Part shown: positions 1 through 8,500 of the stretch, piece by piece
Layout of the letters: each line of letters opens with the position of its first letter
How positions within the stretch are numbered: the stretch's first letter is position 1
NCBI GenBank assembly: GCA_024409235.1
Contig: JAKSUA010000008.1
Span: forward strand, 1 to 64,000
Length of the DNA: 64,000 nucleotides
DNA from: Bacteroidales bacterium
GTDB taxonomy: Bacteria > Bacteroidota > Bacteroidia > Bacteroidales > UBA1715
Direction of reading: 5' to 3'
The notes under the pieces: generated by a model
What the model was told of the DNA's origin: nothing
Seen by the model: the letters and a program-made list of their open reading frames with translations, nothing else
Databases searched by the model: none
Made by a program: the position numbers and the translations under genes

Positions 1-21
1 TTGTATTTTCAAAAAAATATC

Positions 22-29
22 TACTTTTG
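22..29 (+). promoter_or_regulatory. -7 promoter element of tRNA-Leu
   Basis: TACTTTTG matches the Bacteroidota -7 consensus TAnnTTTG and lies 10 nt before the mature tRNA 5' end. The matching -33 TTTG would fall at the window edge, where TTG occupies bases 1-3, giving a spacer of about 18 nt. Only the -7 box is fully visible. Confidence 0.6.
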
Positions 30-39
30 TGCACCCTAA

Positions 40-121
40 GCGGATATGGTGAAATTGGTAGACACGCCAGACTTAGGATCTGGTGCCGCGAGGCTTGTGG
101 GTTCGAGTCCCCCTATCCGCA
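40..121 (+). tRNA. tRNA-Leu (anticodon TAG)
   Basis: Class II tRNA. The acceptor stem GCGGATA pairs with TATCCGC and the T-arm reads GGGTTCGAGTCCC. The anticodon arm CCAGA-CTTAGGA-TCTGG presents TAG, which decodes CUA and, by wobble, other CUN leucine codons. The long variable arm (TGCCGCGAGGCTTGT) is typical of tRNA-Leu. CCA is not encoded, as is usual in Bacteroidota. A terminator hairpin follows at once, so it is probably transcribed alone. Confidence 0.97.
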
Positions 122-127
122 CAAATT

Positions 128-154
128 AACCGCTCTCGTCAGCGGTTTTTTTTT
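128..154 (+). terminator. Intrinsic terminator after tRNA-Leu
   Basis: AACCGCT pairs with AGCGGTT around a six-base loop, followed by nine T. It separates the tRNA from the trigger factor gene, which starts 22 nt downstream. Confidence 0.85.
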
Positions 155-175
155 ATTTATTAAATAAATTGTACA

Positions 176-1513
176 ATGAACGTAACAAAACAAGGTGAAG
201 GTTTAGTGTCGGTTCTTACAGTGCAGATTGCACAGGCCGATTACACTGAAAAAGTTAATAATGTATTAAAAGACTACCGCAAAAAAGCTACAGTTAAAGG
301 TTTCCGTCCAGGAACTGTTCCAATGGGAATGGTAAAACAAATGTACGGTAAATATGCAACTGTTGAAGAAGTAAATAAGCTTGTATCTGAAGCATTACAA
401 AACTATTTCAAAGAAAATAAACTTCATGTTTTGGGTGAACCTCTTCCTAACGAAGGTCAAAAGGAAGTAAACTGGGATAAAGACACTGATTTCGAATTTT
501 TGTTTGATGTTGCTGTTGCTCCAGAAATCAATGTGGAACTTTCTAAGAAAAACAAAGCTGATTACTATAAAATTACTGTTGACGACAAGTTAATCGACGA
601 ACATGTTGAAGGTTACTGCGGACGTTATGGAAAACAGGAAGATGTTGAAACTATAGAAGGTACAGAATTCGTTGCTGGTCCATTAAAATGTGTTGGCGCT
701 GAAACTTGCACAGAAAGAGGTTCCTTGCTTTTAACTCGTATGAAAAACGAGAAAGAATTGGCTAAGTTTAAAGCTGCAAAGAAAGGTGATACTGTAACTT
801 TCAATCCTAAGAAAGCTTTCGAAGACGAAGAAGAAACAAAATTATTTACTGGTGCAAAGGCTGACAATGCTGCTGCAATGGAAGCTGACTACGAATTTAC
901 AATCGAAGCTTTGAAACGCTACACAAAAGCTGAAGTAAATCAGGAATTGTTTGATAAAATCTTCGGTAAAGATGCTATAAAGAGTGAAGCTGATTTCCGC
1001 GCCCGTATTAAATCTGATATGGAAGCAAATTTCGAAAGAAACAGCGATTATAAGTTCTTGGCTGATTTCAGAAAGAAATTGTTGGAAACAACTGCAATAG
1101 AATTGCCAGAAGAATTCTTGAAACGCTGGTTGATTGAAGCTAACAAGGAAAACGAAAAAATTACTCCAGAACAAATCGAAAACGAATTCCCATTGTTTAT
1201 GGAAGATTTGCGTTGGCAGTTGATTAGCGGTAAATTCGTTAAGGATAACAATATCCAGGTTTCTCCAGACGAAATTAAAGAAGCTGCTAAAGAATACACT
1301 CGTTTCCAATTAGCTCAATATGGAATGTTGAACGCAGAAGACAAAATGGTTGAACAATGGAGCGCTGAAATCTTGAAAAACCGCGACGAAGTAAACCGTC
1401 TTTACGAAATGGAAGAAAATAAGAAATTAATTGCATTCTTCAAAGAAACAATCAAGTTGAATGAACAGGAAGTTTCTCTTGAAAAATTCAATGAAATGGT
1501 TTCTGAAAAATAG
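176..1513 (+). CDS. tig: Trigger factor, ribosome-associated chaperone
   Basis: Binds the ribosome next to the exit tunnel and shields nascent chains. The N-terminal ribosome-binding domain carries the family signature in the form GFRPG at about residues 42-46, close to the usual GFRxGKxP. The middle region (about 150-250) is where the FKBP-like PPIase domain sits; it is hard to recognise and probably lacks isomerase activity, as in other Bacteroidota. The rest is the long alpha-helical C-domain. At 445 aa it has the normal family length. Codons are those of a highly expressed gene (TTC, AAC, GCT, GAA). The ATG start follows an AT-rich leader without a clear Shine-Dalgarno sequence, normal for this phylum. 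It is monocistronic, between two terminators. Confidence 0.95.
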   Translation: MNVTKQGEGLVSVLTVQIAQADYTEKVNNVLKDYRKKATVKGFRPGTVPMGMVKQMYGKYATVEEVNKLVSEALQNYFKENKLHVLGEPLPNEGQKEVNWDKDTDFEFLFDVAVAPEINVELSKKNKADYYKITVDDKLIDEHVEGYCGRYGKQEDVETIEGTEFVAGPLKCVGAETCTERGSLLLTRMKNEKELAKFKAAKKGDTVTFNPKKAFEDEEETKLFTGAKADNAAAMEADYEFTIEALKRYTKAEVNQELFDKIFGKDAIKSEADFRARIKSDMEANFERNSDYKFLADFRKKLLETTAIELPEEFLKRWLIEANKENEKITPEQIENEFPLFMEDLRWQLISGKFVKDNNIQVSPDEIKEAAKEYTRFQLAQYGMLNAEDKMVEQWSAEILKNRDEVNRLYEMEENKKLIAFFKETIKLNEQEVSLEKFNEMVSEK

Positions 1514-1537
1514 AATTTAATTCAACCTAAAATACAA

Positions 1538-1570
1538 ACGCAGGATTCTGAAAAGAGTTCTGCGTTTTTT
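1538..1570 (+). terminator. Intrinsic terminator after tig
   Basis: ACGCAG pairs with CTGCGT around a partly paired inner region, followed by six T. It lies 25 nt after the tig stop codon. Confidence 0.75.
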
Positions 1571-1646
1571 GTTTTTTGGGGAACTGTAGGAGGGTGTAGT
1601 TCCTTTGTGTATTTGTACACGAATAAATATTTATCATTTTATTCTG

Positions 1647-1674
1647 TTTGGAATCATTTTATTTCATAATTTTG
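1647..1674 (+). promoter_or_regulatory. Candidate promoter for leader/small RNA before the 1114-aa gene
   Basis: TTTG (1647-1650) and TAATTTTG (1667-1674, exact TAnnTTTG) are separated by 16 nt, slightly under the usual 19-20. Transcription would start near 1681, about 240 nt before the next start codon. The 409-nt gap 1514-1922 contains no gene, only this promoter, a hairpin, a CA repeat and a terminator. Confidence 0.45.
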
Positions 1675-1728
1675 AAAACAGAATACTTGTGTTGTGAAAA
1701 TGTTACAATTAAATAACAATTTGTGCTT

Positions 1729-1755
1729 CAATTATTTGGAAATGCCAAATAGTTG
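1729..1755 (+). other. Leader hairpin
   Basis: CAATTATTTGG pairs with CCAAATAGTTG (11 bp with one G-T pair) around a five-base loop. It ends six bases before the CA repeat. It would be a stable stem in a transcript starting near 1681. Confidence 0.5.
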
Positions 1756-1760
1756 TATAA

Positions 1761-1784
1761 ACACACACACACACACACACACAC
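1761..1784 (+). repeat. (AC)12 dinucleotide microsatellite
   Basis: Twelve uninterrupted AC units, 138 nt before the start codon of a large surface-protein gene. Such tracts can change length by slipped-strand mispairing. As it lies upstream of the gene it could alter leader folding or promoter spacing, but it cannot shift the reading frame. Confidence 0.95.
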
Positions 1785-1818
1785 TTATAGTGTAACCTTA
1801 TCTTCTTTTGAATTATTG

Positions 1819-1855
1819 AGCGACTTTTCTGCGAAAGCAGGGGAGTCGCTTTTTT
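1819..1855 (+). terminator. Strong terminator hairpin inside the leader region
   Basis: A 14-bp stem made of AGCGACTTTTCTGC and GCAGGGGAGTCGCT (three G-T pairs) closes on a GAAA tetraloop and is followed by a T-run. No coding region lies between the tig terminator and this hairpin, so it either ends a small RNA of about 175 nt started near 1681 or acts as an attenuator for the gene at 1923. Confidence 0.75.
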
Positions 1856-1922
1856 GTTGCTTAAATTTTTTGTTAATATATAAAACCGAAACCTCGATGG
1901 GATATAATAGAGGGTTTTAACT

Positions 1923-4900
1923 ATGAGGAAACTATTTTTATTCATGATTTCTGCTGTTTTTAGTATTGTTGCTATTGCAGGAAATGAATGGTCCCTTGAA
2001 AACGGAACAATCAAAGTTAAGTACAACCAGTATGGTGAACAAGATGCCGACGGAACTTCTATCCAATGGCAAGCTGGTAACGCTGCAGCATTCCCAGATG
2101 CAGTTGAAGAAGCTTCAGGTAACACTTTATGGACTCCTGCACTTGGTGAAAAATTCATGGTAACATTGAAAGGTACTGCAAACATGACAGGTAAAATGCA
2201 AATGTTCATGGCTGACGAACGTGAAGAAGTTAGCTACTGGACTCCACTTTGTGCAACATACGGTGAAGTTGAAGTTGTTGCTGGTGAAGCTTTCACATTG
2301 GAAACAGTTTTCACAGTTGACAAAGTTGCATTCGATGAAGAAACTCTATTAACAGTTCCTGACTTAGTTCTTGCATACGAATATCCTGGAACTTCTGAAG
2401 ACGAAGGTTTCGATGCGACAGAAGACTTTGTTATTTCTGATGCAACTCTTGAAATCTTATATGCTGAAGCTGCTGATTTAGTAGATCCTATCACATTGTC
2501 TTACAGCAAACAAGATGGTGATTTTTACCAATACCAAGGAATTCTTAACAGCAAAGTAACAGTTGCTAAAGCTGGTCTATATGCAAACGTAAAATTCGAA
2601 GGTGTTGCTCAAAATGACATTACAACTCTTATGTATGCGTTGGTTGATAACTCTGAAGAAGCTGGTTGGTGGAAACAAATGACTGACGAAATGGTTTTTT
2701 TCAAAGCTAACATCAAAAAAGGTGACAAAGTTTCTGTTCAATTCTCATTCGAAATTACTGGCGAAACTCCATCTTCTTCACCTGTTTTCAAAGATGTATT
2801 GTTAGCAAATGCTGAATCAAAAGGTATGTCTGTTGATTTCTCAAACGCTTCTATCGAAGTTTCTGTAACGGATAGACCTGTGTATTCTTATTCAAATATA
2901 AAAAAATTTACAGTTTCTTTACGAACTAATGATGATAGTAATTACGGAGGTTACTATGGAAATGTCTCTGGAAATGTCTATGGTATGGGGGAATATTTTG
3001 CTGGAACTTCTGTAACTATTTCTGCAGTTCCTCATAGTAGATGTGTTTTTAAACGATGGAGTGACGGGATTACAGATAATCCAAGAACTTTAATTGTTGA
3101 TAATGATATTACTTTGATAGCTGAATTTGTACCTTTAGAATGTAATGTGCGTTTGTACGCAGAAGGAAATGGTAGTGTAAAAGGTGAAGGTGTGTATGAA
3201 TATAACACGGAAGTTGAAATTTCTGCTACTCCTGCACCATTCGGACATTTTGTTCGCTGGAGTGATGGAAGTACCGCAAATCCACGAAAAATTGTTGTAA
3301 AAGGTGATGAATATTTATATGCTTATTTTGAGATGGATACTCTTGCAAGAGATGGTTTAACATATCAGTTTATCAATGAAAAAGAAGTTGCTTTAACTAA
3401 ATTTGGTGTAGTAGAAGTAGAAGTAACGCAAATGCAGTACGAGTACGCACTATCAACTGTCGTAATGGGTGGTGCAAAATCTGCTAACGGTGCTTTTTAT
3501 ACATCTGATTATGGTGTTCAAACAAAATGGCAATTAGGTGACTTCGCAGGAAACGTAATTTTCTGTTTCCAAACTATTTATGAAGCTTTCCAATTCATCT
3601 CTGGTACTGAAGCACAAAACGAAATCGTAAAAGCTCAAGCTTCTGAAACTAAATTCGCTGTTATCGGTGATGCTAAAGCTAGCAAATTCGAACAATTATC
3701 TGACGAAGATTTCACAGAAACAGTTGTAACAATCAGCCGCAAACTTGAAACTGGTAAAAAAGCTGTGGCTTTCAAAAACGATAAATGTCAAGGTTTTTTC
3801 GAGATTGTTAACTACTCAGCTGAATCAGAAGATTTAACCTTGAATATTTGGACTGTAATTGAAGGTGGAACGTCTTATACATATACATATACATATACAT
3901 ATATACCATTTGAGGGTGAAGTTTTGGATGTGCCAAGCTCCGTTATGTATAAGGGAGCTTCTTACCCTGTAACTTCAATAGATGCTTATTTTGATGAGAC
4001 AAACAATACATTAAAAACTGTTTATCTAGGGGAAAATATCTCGTCAATTGACAATTATACGTTTGAATATTGTCCATCGTTAACCAATGTATATAGCTAT
4101 GCAAAGACTCCGCCAGAAATCGGCCGAATGACGTTTGCAAATATGAATGGATATTTGTATGTGCCATGTGACTATTACGAAAGTTATGATTTGCATGCAC
4201 AGTGGGGTAATTTTAAACATATTGAATGTATTTCATCGGCAGAGTCGGTTTTGGACAACGATGATGTAGTGGTGACTCCAGATATCAACAACGCATTGTT
4301 TGCAATGCCAATGAACTCTTCTGCAAATTCGTATTCGTTAACAATTTCAAAGGACGGTGAAGTGTTCTGTACGCTTAATTTCAATGCAAACGGTCAGTTA
4401 ACAAACATAGATTTCTCAAGCCTGAAAGCATACGAACTAAAAGATGCTGTTTCAGGTTATGAGTTCACGGTAACAGGTTTGTCGTCGGCTTCGGATTATG
4501 CATATTCATACGTGGCAAAAGATGCATCTAAGCAAGTAATCAAGGAATATACAGGTAAATTTTCAACAAAGAACACAGATGGAACGGGAGGAAGTTTCAG
4601 TTCTGATTTAGGTTCAGAAGGTGGCGAACAGGGTGGAGCAGATTCAAACTATACGATTGCCGTAGTTACTTTAGACAATGCAAAGGGCTCTGTAATGGGA
4701 ACAGGCTCTTATAAGGAAAATGCAAGTGCAACACTTATAGCAATTCCATCGTCGGGTTACAAGTTTGTGAAATGGAATGATGGGAATACTGAAAACCCAC
4801 GAATAATTACTGTAACTGCAGATGCTGTGTTTACAGCAATTTTCGAAGAAGCAACAGGAGAAAGTGAATCAGCTTATACAATCACAGTCGTTGCTTCAGA

Positions 4901-5267
4901 TAACACAATGGGCGTTATTGTTGGTGCAGGAAAATATGAAGCTGGTGAAACTGCGACATTGGCGGTTGTTCCTTCAAAAGGTTATCAATTCGTACAGTGG
5001 AACGATGGAAATACAGACAATCCACGTGTGATTACTGTTACAGAAAATATGTTCCTTGTTGCAACATTTGAAAAAATCTCAACAGCAATCAACGAGGTTG
5101 AATCAACAGAAGAAATTGTAATCGTGAACCGTCAAATCCTTGTAAACGGCGAAGCACCAGAATTTGTAACAACAGTTCTTGGTCAAAGAATAGCCAATAA
5201 GAATTTGAAGTCAGGTATTTATTTTGTTCAATCAGGAAACAAACAAATAGGCGTTTCAATCCGATAA
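1923..5267 (+). CDS. Large secreted repeat protein (InlB-type B-repeats, LRR_5-like segment, probable T9SS sorting domain)
   Basis: 1114 aa. An N-terminal signal peptide (MRKLFLFMISAVFSIVAIAG) is followed by a long region without a recognised family. Divergent InlB B-repeats of the type W-x-DG-x-x-x-NPR occur twice at about residues 330-470 and twice at about 910-1060. A BspA-like leucine-rich segment lies at about 660-770. The C-terminal ~65 residues, with VLGQRI...LKSGIYFVQ, look like a type A T9SS sorting domain, so the protein is probably exported and cell-surface attached. Function unknown; adhesion is an inference from the repeats. Codon use is mosaic (see findings). A structured leader precedes it and a GC-rich terminator follows. 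The ATG at 1923 is followed directly by the signal peptide. Confidence 0.8.
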   Translation: MRKLFLFMISAVFSIVAIAGNEWSLENGTIKVKYNQYGEQDADGTSIQWQAGNAAAFPDAVEEASGNTLWTPALGEKFMVTLKGTANMTGKMQMFMADEREEVSYWTPLCATYGEVEVVAGEAFTLETVFTVDKVAFDEETLLTVPDLVLAYEYPGTSEDEGFDATEDFVISDATLEILYAEAADLVDPITLSYSKQDGDFYQYQGILNSKVTVAKAGLYANVKFEGVAQNDITTLMYALVDNSEEAGWWKQMTDEMVFFKANIKKGDKVSVQFSFEITGETPSSSPVFKDVLLANAESKGMSVDFSNASIEVSVTDRPVYSYSNIKKFTVSLRTNDDSNYGGYYGNVSGNVYGMGEYFAGTSVTISAVPHSRCVFKRWSDGITDNPRTLIVDNDITLIAEFVPLECNVRLYAEGNGSVKGEGVYEYNTEVEISATPAPFGHFVRWSDGSTANPRKIVVKGDEYLYAYFEMDTLARDGLTYQFINEKEVALTKFGVVEVEVTQMQYEYALSTVVMGGAKSANGAFYTSDYGVQTKWQLGDFAGNVIFCFQTIYEAFQFISGTEAQNEIVKAQASETKFAVIGDAKASKFEQLSDEDFTETVVTISRKLETGKKAVAFKNDKCQGFFEIVNYSAESEDLTLNIWTVIEGGTSYTYTYTYTYIPFEGEVLDVPSSVMYKGASYPVTSIDAYFDETNNTLKTVYLGENISSIDNYTFEYCPSLTNVYSYAKTPPEIGRMTFANMNGYLYVPCDYYESYDLHAQWGNFKHIECISSAESVLDNDDVVVTPDINNALFAMPMNSSANSYSLTISKDGEVFCTLNFNANGQLTNIDFSSLKAYELKDAVSGYEFTVTGLSSASDYAYSYVAKDASKQVIKEYTGKFSTKNTDGTGGSFSSDLGSEGGEQGGADSNYTIAVVTLDNAKGSVMGTGSYKENASATLIAIPSSGYKFVKWNDGNTENPRIITVTADAVFTAIFEEATGESESAYTITVVASDNTMGVIVGAGKYEAGETATLAVVPSKGYQFVQWNDGNTDNPRVITVTENMFLVATFEKISTAINEVESTEEIVIVNRQILVNGEAPEFVTTVLGQRIANKNLKSGIYFVQSGNKQIGVSIR
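3876..3905 (+). repeat. In-frame TATACA hexanucleotide repeat
   Basis: Four perfect TATACA units plus a degenerate fifth, coding for alternating Thr-Tyr. Because the unit is 6 bp, slippage would add or remove two residues without a frameshift. It marks the junction just before the LRR-like segment. Confidence 0.85.
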
Positions 5268-5291
5268 TTCGTAATTGTACGATATATGTAG

Positions 5292-5317
5292 GGGCGGGGT
5301 TTTACTCCGCCCTTTTT
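5292..5317 (+). terminator. GC-rich terminator after the 1114-aa gene
   Basis: GGGCGGGG pairs with CTCCGCCC (one G-T pair), then TTTTT. The stem resembles the GC-rich palindromes at 50301-50380, so it may belong to the same dispersed repeat family used here as a terminator. Confidence 0.75.
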
Positions 5318-5446
5318 GTTTTTGTGGCGTATGTGTTTGGACGTATGCATGATGTGAACCCCAAAATTGGAAAAGAAAATATTTGAAATATATTATGTCT
5401 AGCGATTTTTAGATAATAAAAAGTGTGTGAATTATCATAAAAATGG

Positions 5447-5498
5447 TAATTTTGCCACAAAATTGTCTGCCGTTTTCTGCGTGGTGCAGAAAATGGTA
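5447..5498 (+). promoter_or_regulatory. Promoter and 5'-UTR hairpin of the 2253-aa surface gene
   Basis: TAATTTTG (5447-5454) is an exact -7 box; a weak -33 TGTG sits 19 nt upstream. In the predicted leader, TGCCGTTTTCTGC (5468-5480) pairs with GCAGAAAATGGTA (5486-5498), a 13-bp stem with two G-T pairs. The motif AAAATGGTAAT occurs twice, at 5440-5450 (overlapping the -7 box) and 5490-5500 (3' arm of the hairpin). Confidence 0.5.
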
Positions 5499-5517
5499 AT
5501 CTAAAAATATAAAGGCT

Positions 5518-8500
5518 ATGAAACATCTTTTAAAACGATTTCTTGTTAGTGTAGTTGCTTTGTTGTTTTGCTCAGTTGGTTTTGCGGCAAACTCCGATAT
5601 TATTTCATCGGTAACTTGTTCAGGAACCACGTTTACAATAAAACGTACAACAACAACATATCCGACAACGGTTTACTATCGTACTGTCAATGGATCGGCT
5701 GTAGGTGGAGTTCATTTCGTTGCCGCGTCTGGTGAAATAACTTTTAAAGCTGGTGAGGCGGAGAAAACAGTTACCATTACTCGCTTAACTCCAGCAAATT
5801 CTGTTGTTGATGCTTATGAAGAATCTAACAGAAGATTCTACTTGGAAGTTTGGAACAGCTGTACAGCTCCAATATATACAGGTTGTTGGTATGATAAAAC
5901 TAATTATGTGACGCTTTATAGTATGTATGAATTGTCTGTTTCCTATGCTTTCTCTTCGACTACAAATACTGGTACAGAAGATCATACCGTTTCTACGTCT
6001 TCAATTGTGAATTTGTTTGATAGTGAAAGAAAATCGTATTTGACAGCCGTAGGACAATCCTACCAGTTTGTCGTACGTGCTAATTTGAAAGTTCCTGGAA
6101 TAACATCGGGAGAAGGGTTCAGTGTTGGTATTCATCCTGGAGCAACAGGTTCTTTGTCTGGAGGATATATAAATCCCCAAAATAAAGGCGAATATATAGC
6201 TTCGGTGAAATTTGCATCAACAACAACATCTAATGTCTATTTTAATTTCCCTGTAAGTACTGCTTATTATAAATCGGGCTCGAACGTAACAAATGCGTGG
6301 AATAATAGTTCATATCCAAACACTTTAATTTTTCAAGATTATAAATATTACTCGGATTTCTTTACGGATAAAAATAATCTAGTTTGGATGATAATGCCTT
6401 CATCAACTTCAACTATAGGACTTACAGTTAGAGTTGCTAAGAAATTAATCTATACTCCAACTTTAAATGTGAGATTGAAAGATGTGACAGGGCCTACCGT
6501 TGCTTCTCTGAATGTTAATTCGGAGAAAATATATACGTCGGGAGAAAAAATATATGTAGCGCTTCGTTTTGATGAAATTGTTAAAGTAACATCAACCTCG
6601 TTTAGTCTTCCGTTAGAAATAGCAGGTTCAAAGGTCTATTTTAGTTATGAAGGTGGTTCTGGAACTAATACGTTGTATTTCTCAGCTTCACCAACAATTT
6701 CATCTACTAATACTACTGGTCTGACACTTCAAGGTACCGATTTCCCTTATTCTTATATAACTGACTTAAGTGGAAATACAGGAGCATCTTATTACCATAA
6801 TATATCCTGCAATATCGGACAAAAATATACTGTTACATTAAATAAAAATTCAGGAACGGTAAACTGTGATGAAATAAAATATTACACTTATGGTGTTGGT
6901 GCCACATTGCCAACAAATGTAACCCGCACAGGTTACACATTTGGTGGATGGTACACAAACTCAAGTTGTACAGGTTCTCCTGTAACAACAATTAGTAAGA
7001 CTGATTCGGGAAATAAGACTTATTATGCAAAATGGACTGCAAATCGTTATCTTGTAACTTTGGACAACCGTGCTGCCACAAGTTCTGGTACAGCAAGTAT
7101 TTATGCTACGTACGGAAGTTCAATGCCGTCAATTACAAGTCCGATAAAAACAGGTTATACGTTCGGTGGATATTATGATGGAACTGATGGTTCGGGAACA
7201 CAATATTATACAAGTTCGGGAACTTCAGCAAAAACATGTTACCTGACAGCAAATACAACATTGTATGCAAAATGGACTATAAAAACACCAACTATCACTT
7301 TTAATAATCAGAGTGCAACTACGGCTGGAACAACAAGTGCAACGGCTACGTGGGGCAGTGCTATGCCGTCTATTACAAAACCGACAAAAACAGGTTATAC
7401 GTTCGGCGGATACTTCACTTCCAATAATGGAGGTGGAACGCAATATTATTTAGCAACAGGTGCAAGTGCTAAAATTTGCGATTTAGAGGTTGCAACAACT
7501 TTGTATGCAAAATGGACTGCAAATACATATACATTAACGTTTGATAATCAATCAGCTACAACAGAAGGTACTGTGAATGCTGTAGCAACATATAGTAGCA
7601 AATTGCCAGAAATAATCGTTCCAACTAAAAAAGGTTATACTTTTAAGGGATATTATACTTCTATAAACGGAGCTGGTACGAAATATTATAATGCTGACGG
7701 TTCTGCAAATTTGACGTCTTATACCCAAACTAGTGCAGTAACACTGTATGCCTATTGGACAAAAGATACATATACGATAACTTTTGTTAATAATGGAGGT
7801 ACAATTTCTGAAAGCTATGATAACACTTATCAATTTGGTGAAGAAGTCACCCTTCCTGCAATTCAACGTGATGGCTGTACGTTTGGTGGATGGTTTACTA
7901 ATGCAAACTGTGAAGGTTCTGCGGTTACAAAAATTGCTTCGTTGGAAGTTGGAAACAAAACATATTATGCAAAATGGACTCCAAATAACTATACAGTAAC
8001 TTTGAATCTTGTCGGAGGTAGTTTATCAGGTGGAAATGTTACTACATATACATACGGAATCGGTGCAGTTTTGCCTTTGTCGTCGGTAATGTCAAAATCA
8101 GGTTATGGTTTTGCTGGATGGTATGAAGATGAGGACTATAACGGTGATGCTGTAAGCGAAATTACTGTTGCTGATTTTGGAAATAAAGTGTATTGGGCTA
8201 AATGGGAAGAAGGCAGTTATCCTGTTGTGCTAAATACAAATGAAGGTGTGGTGAATTCGGGCAATGTGGTAAGTTACAAGCACGGAACAGCAAAGGCCTT
8301 ACCAACTGATGTAACTAGAATTGGTTATACATTCGAAGGATGGTTCGATAATTCCAGTTGTTTGGGAACTGCTGTAACAGAAATACCTTCAACGGCAGTT
8401 GAGGTAAAAACATTCTGGGCAAAATGGAAAGAACAGGTTTATACAGTTACGTTCGAAGAAAACGAGGGAACAATCAACAACGAGGTTGTGATTTCAAACT

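Noticed and set aside
842..1309. 155-codon minus-strand frame inside tig
   Set aside because: Shadow of a strongly biased coding sequence; low-complexity Phe-rich translation.
1709..2209. 166-codon minus-strand frame across the CA repeat
   Set aside because: It is antisense to the leader and signal-peptide region, translates the repeat as a Val-Cys run and has no family resemblance.
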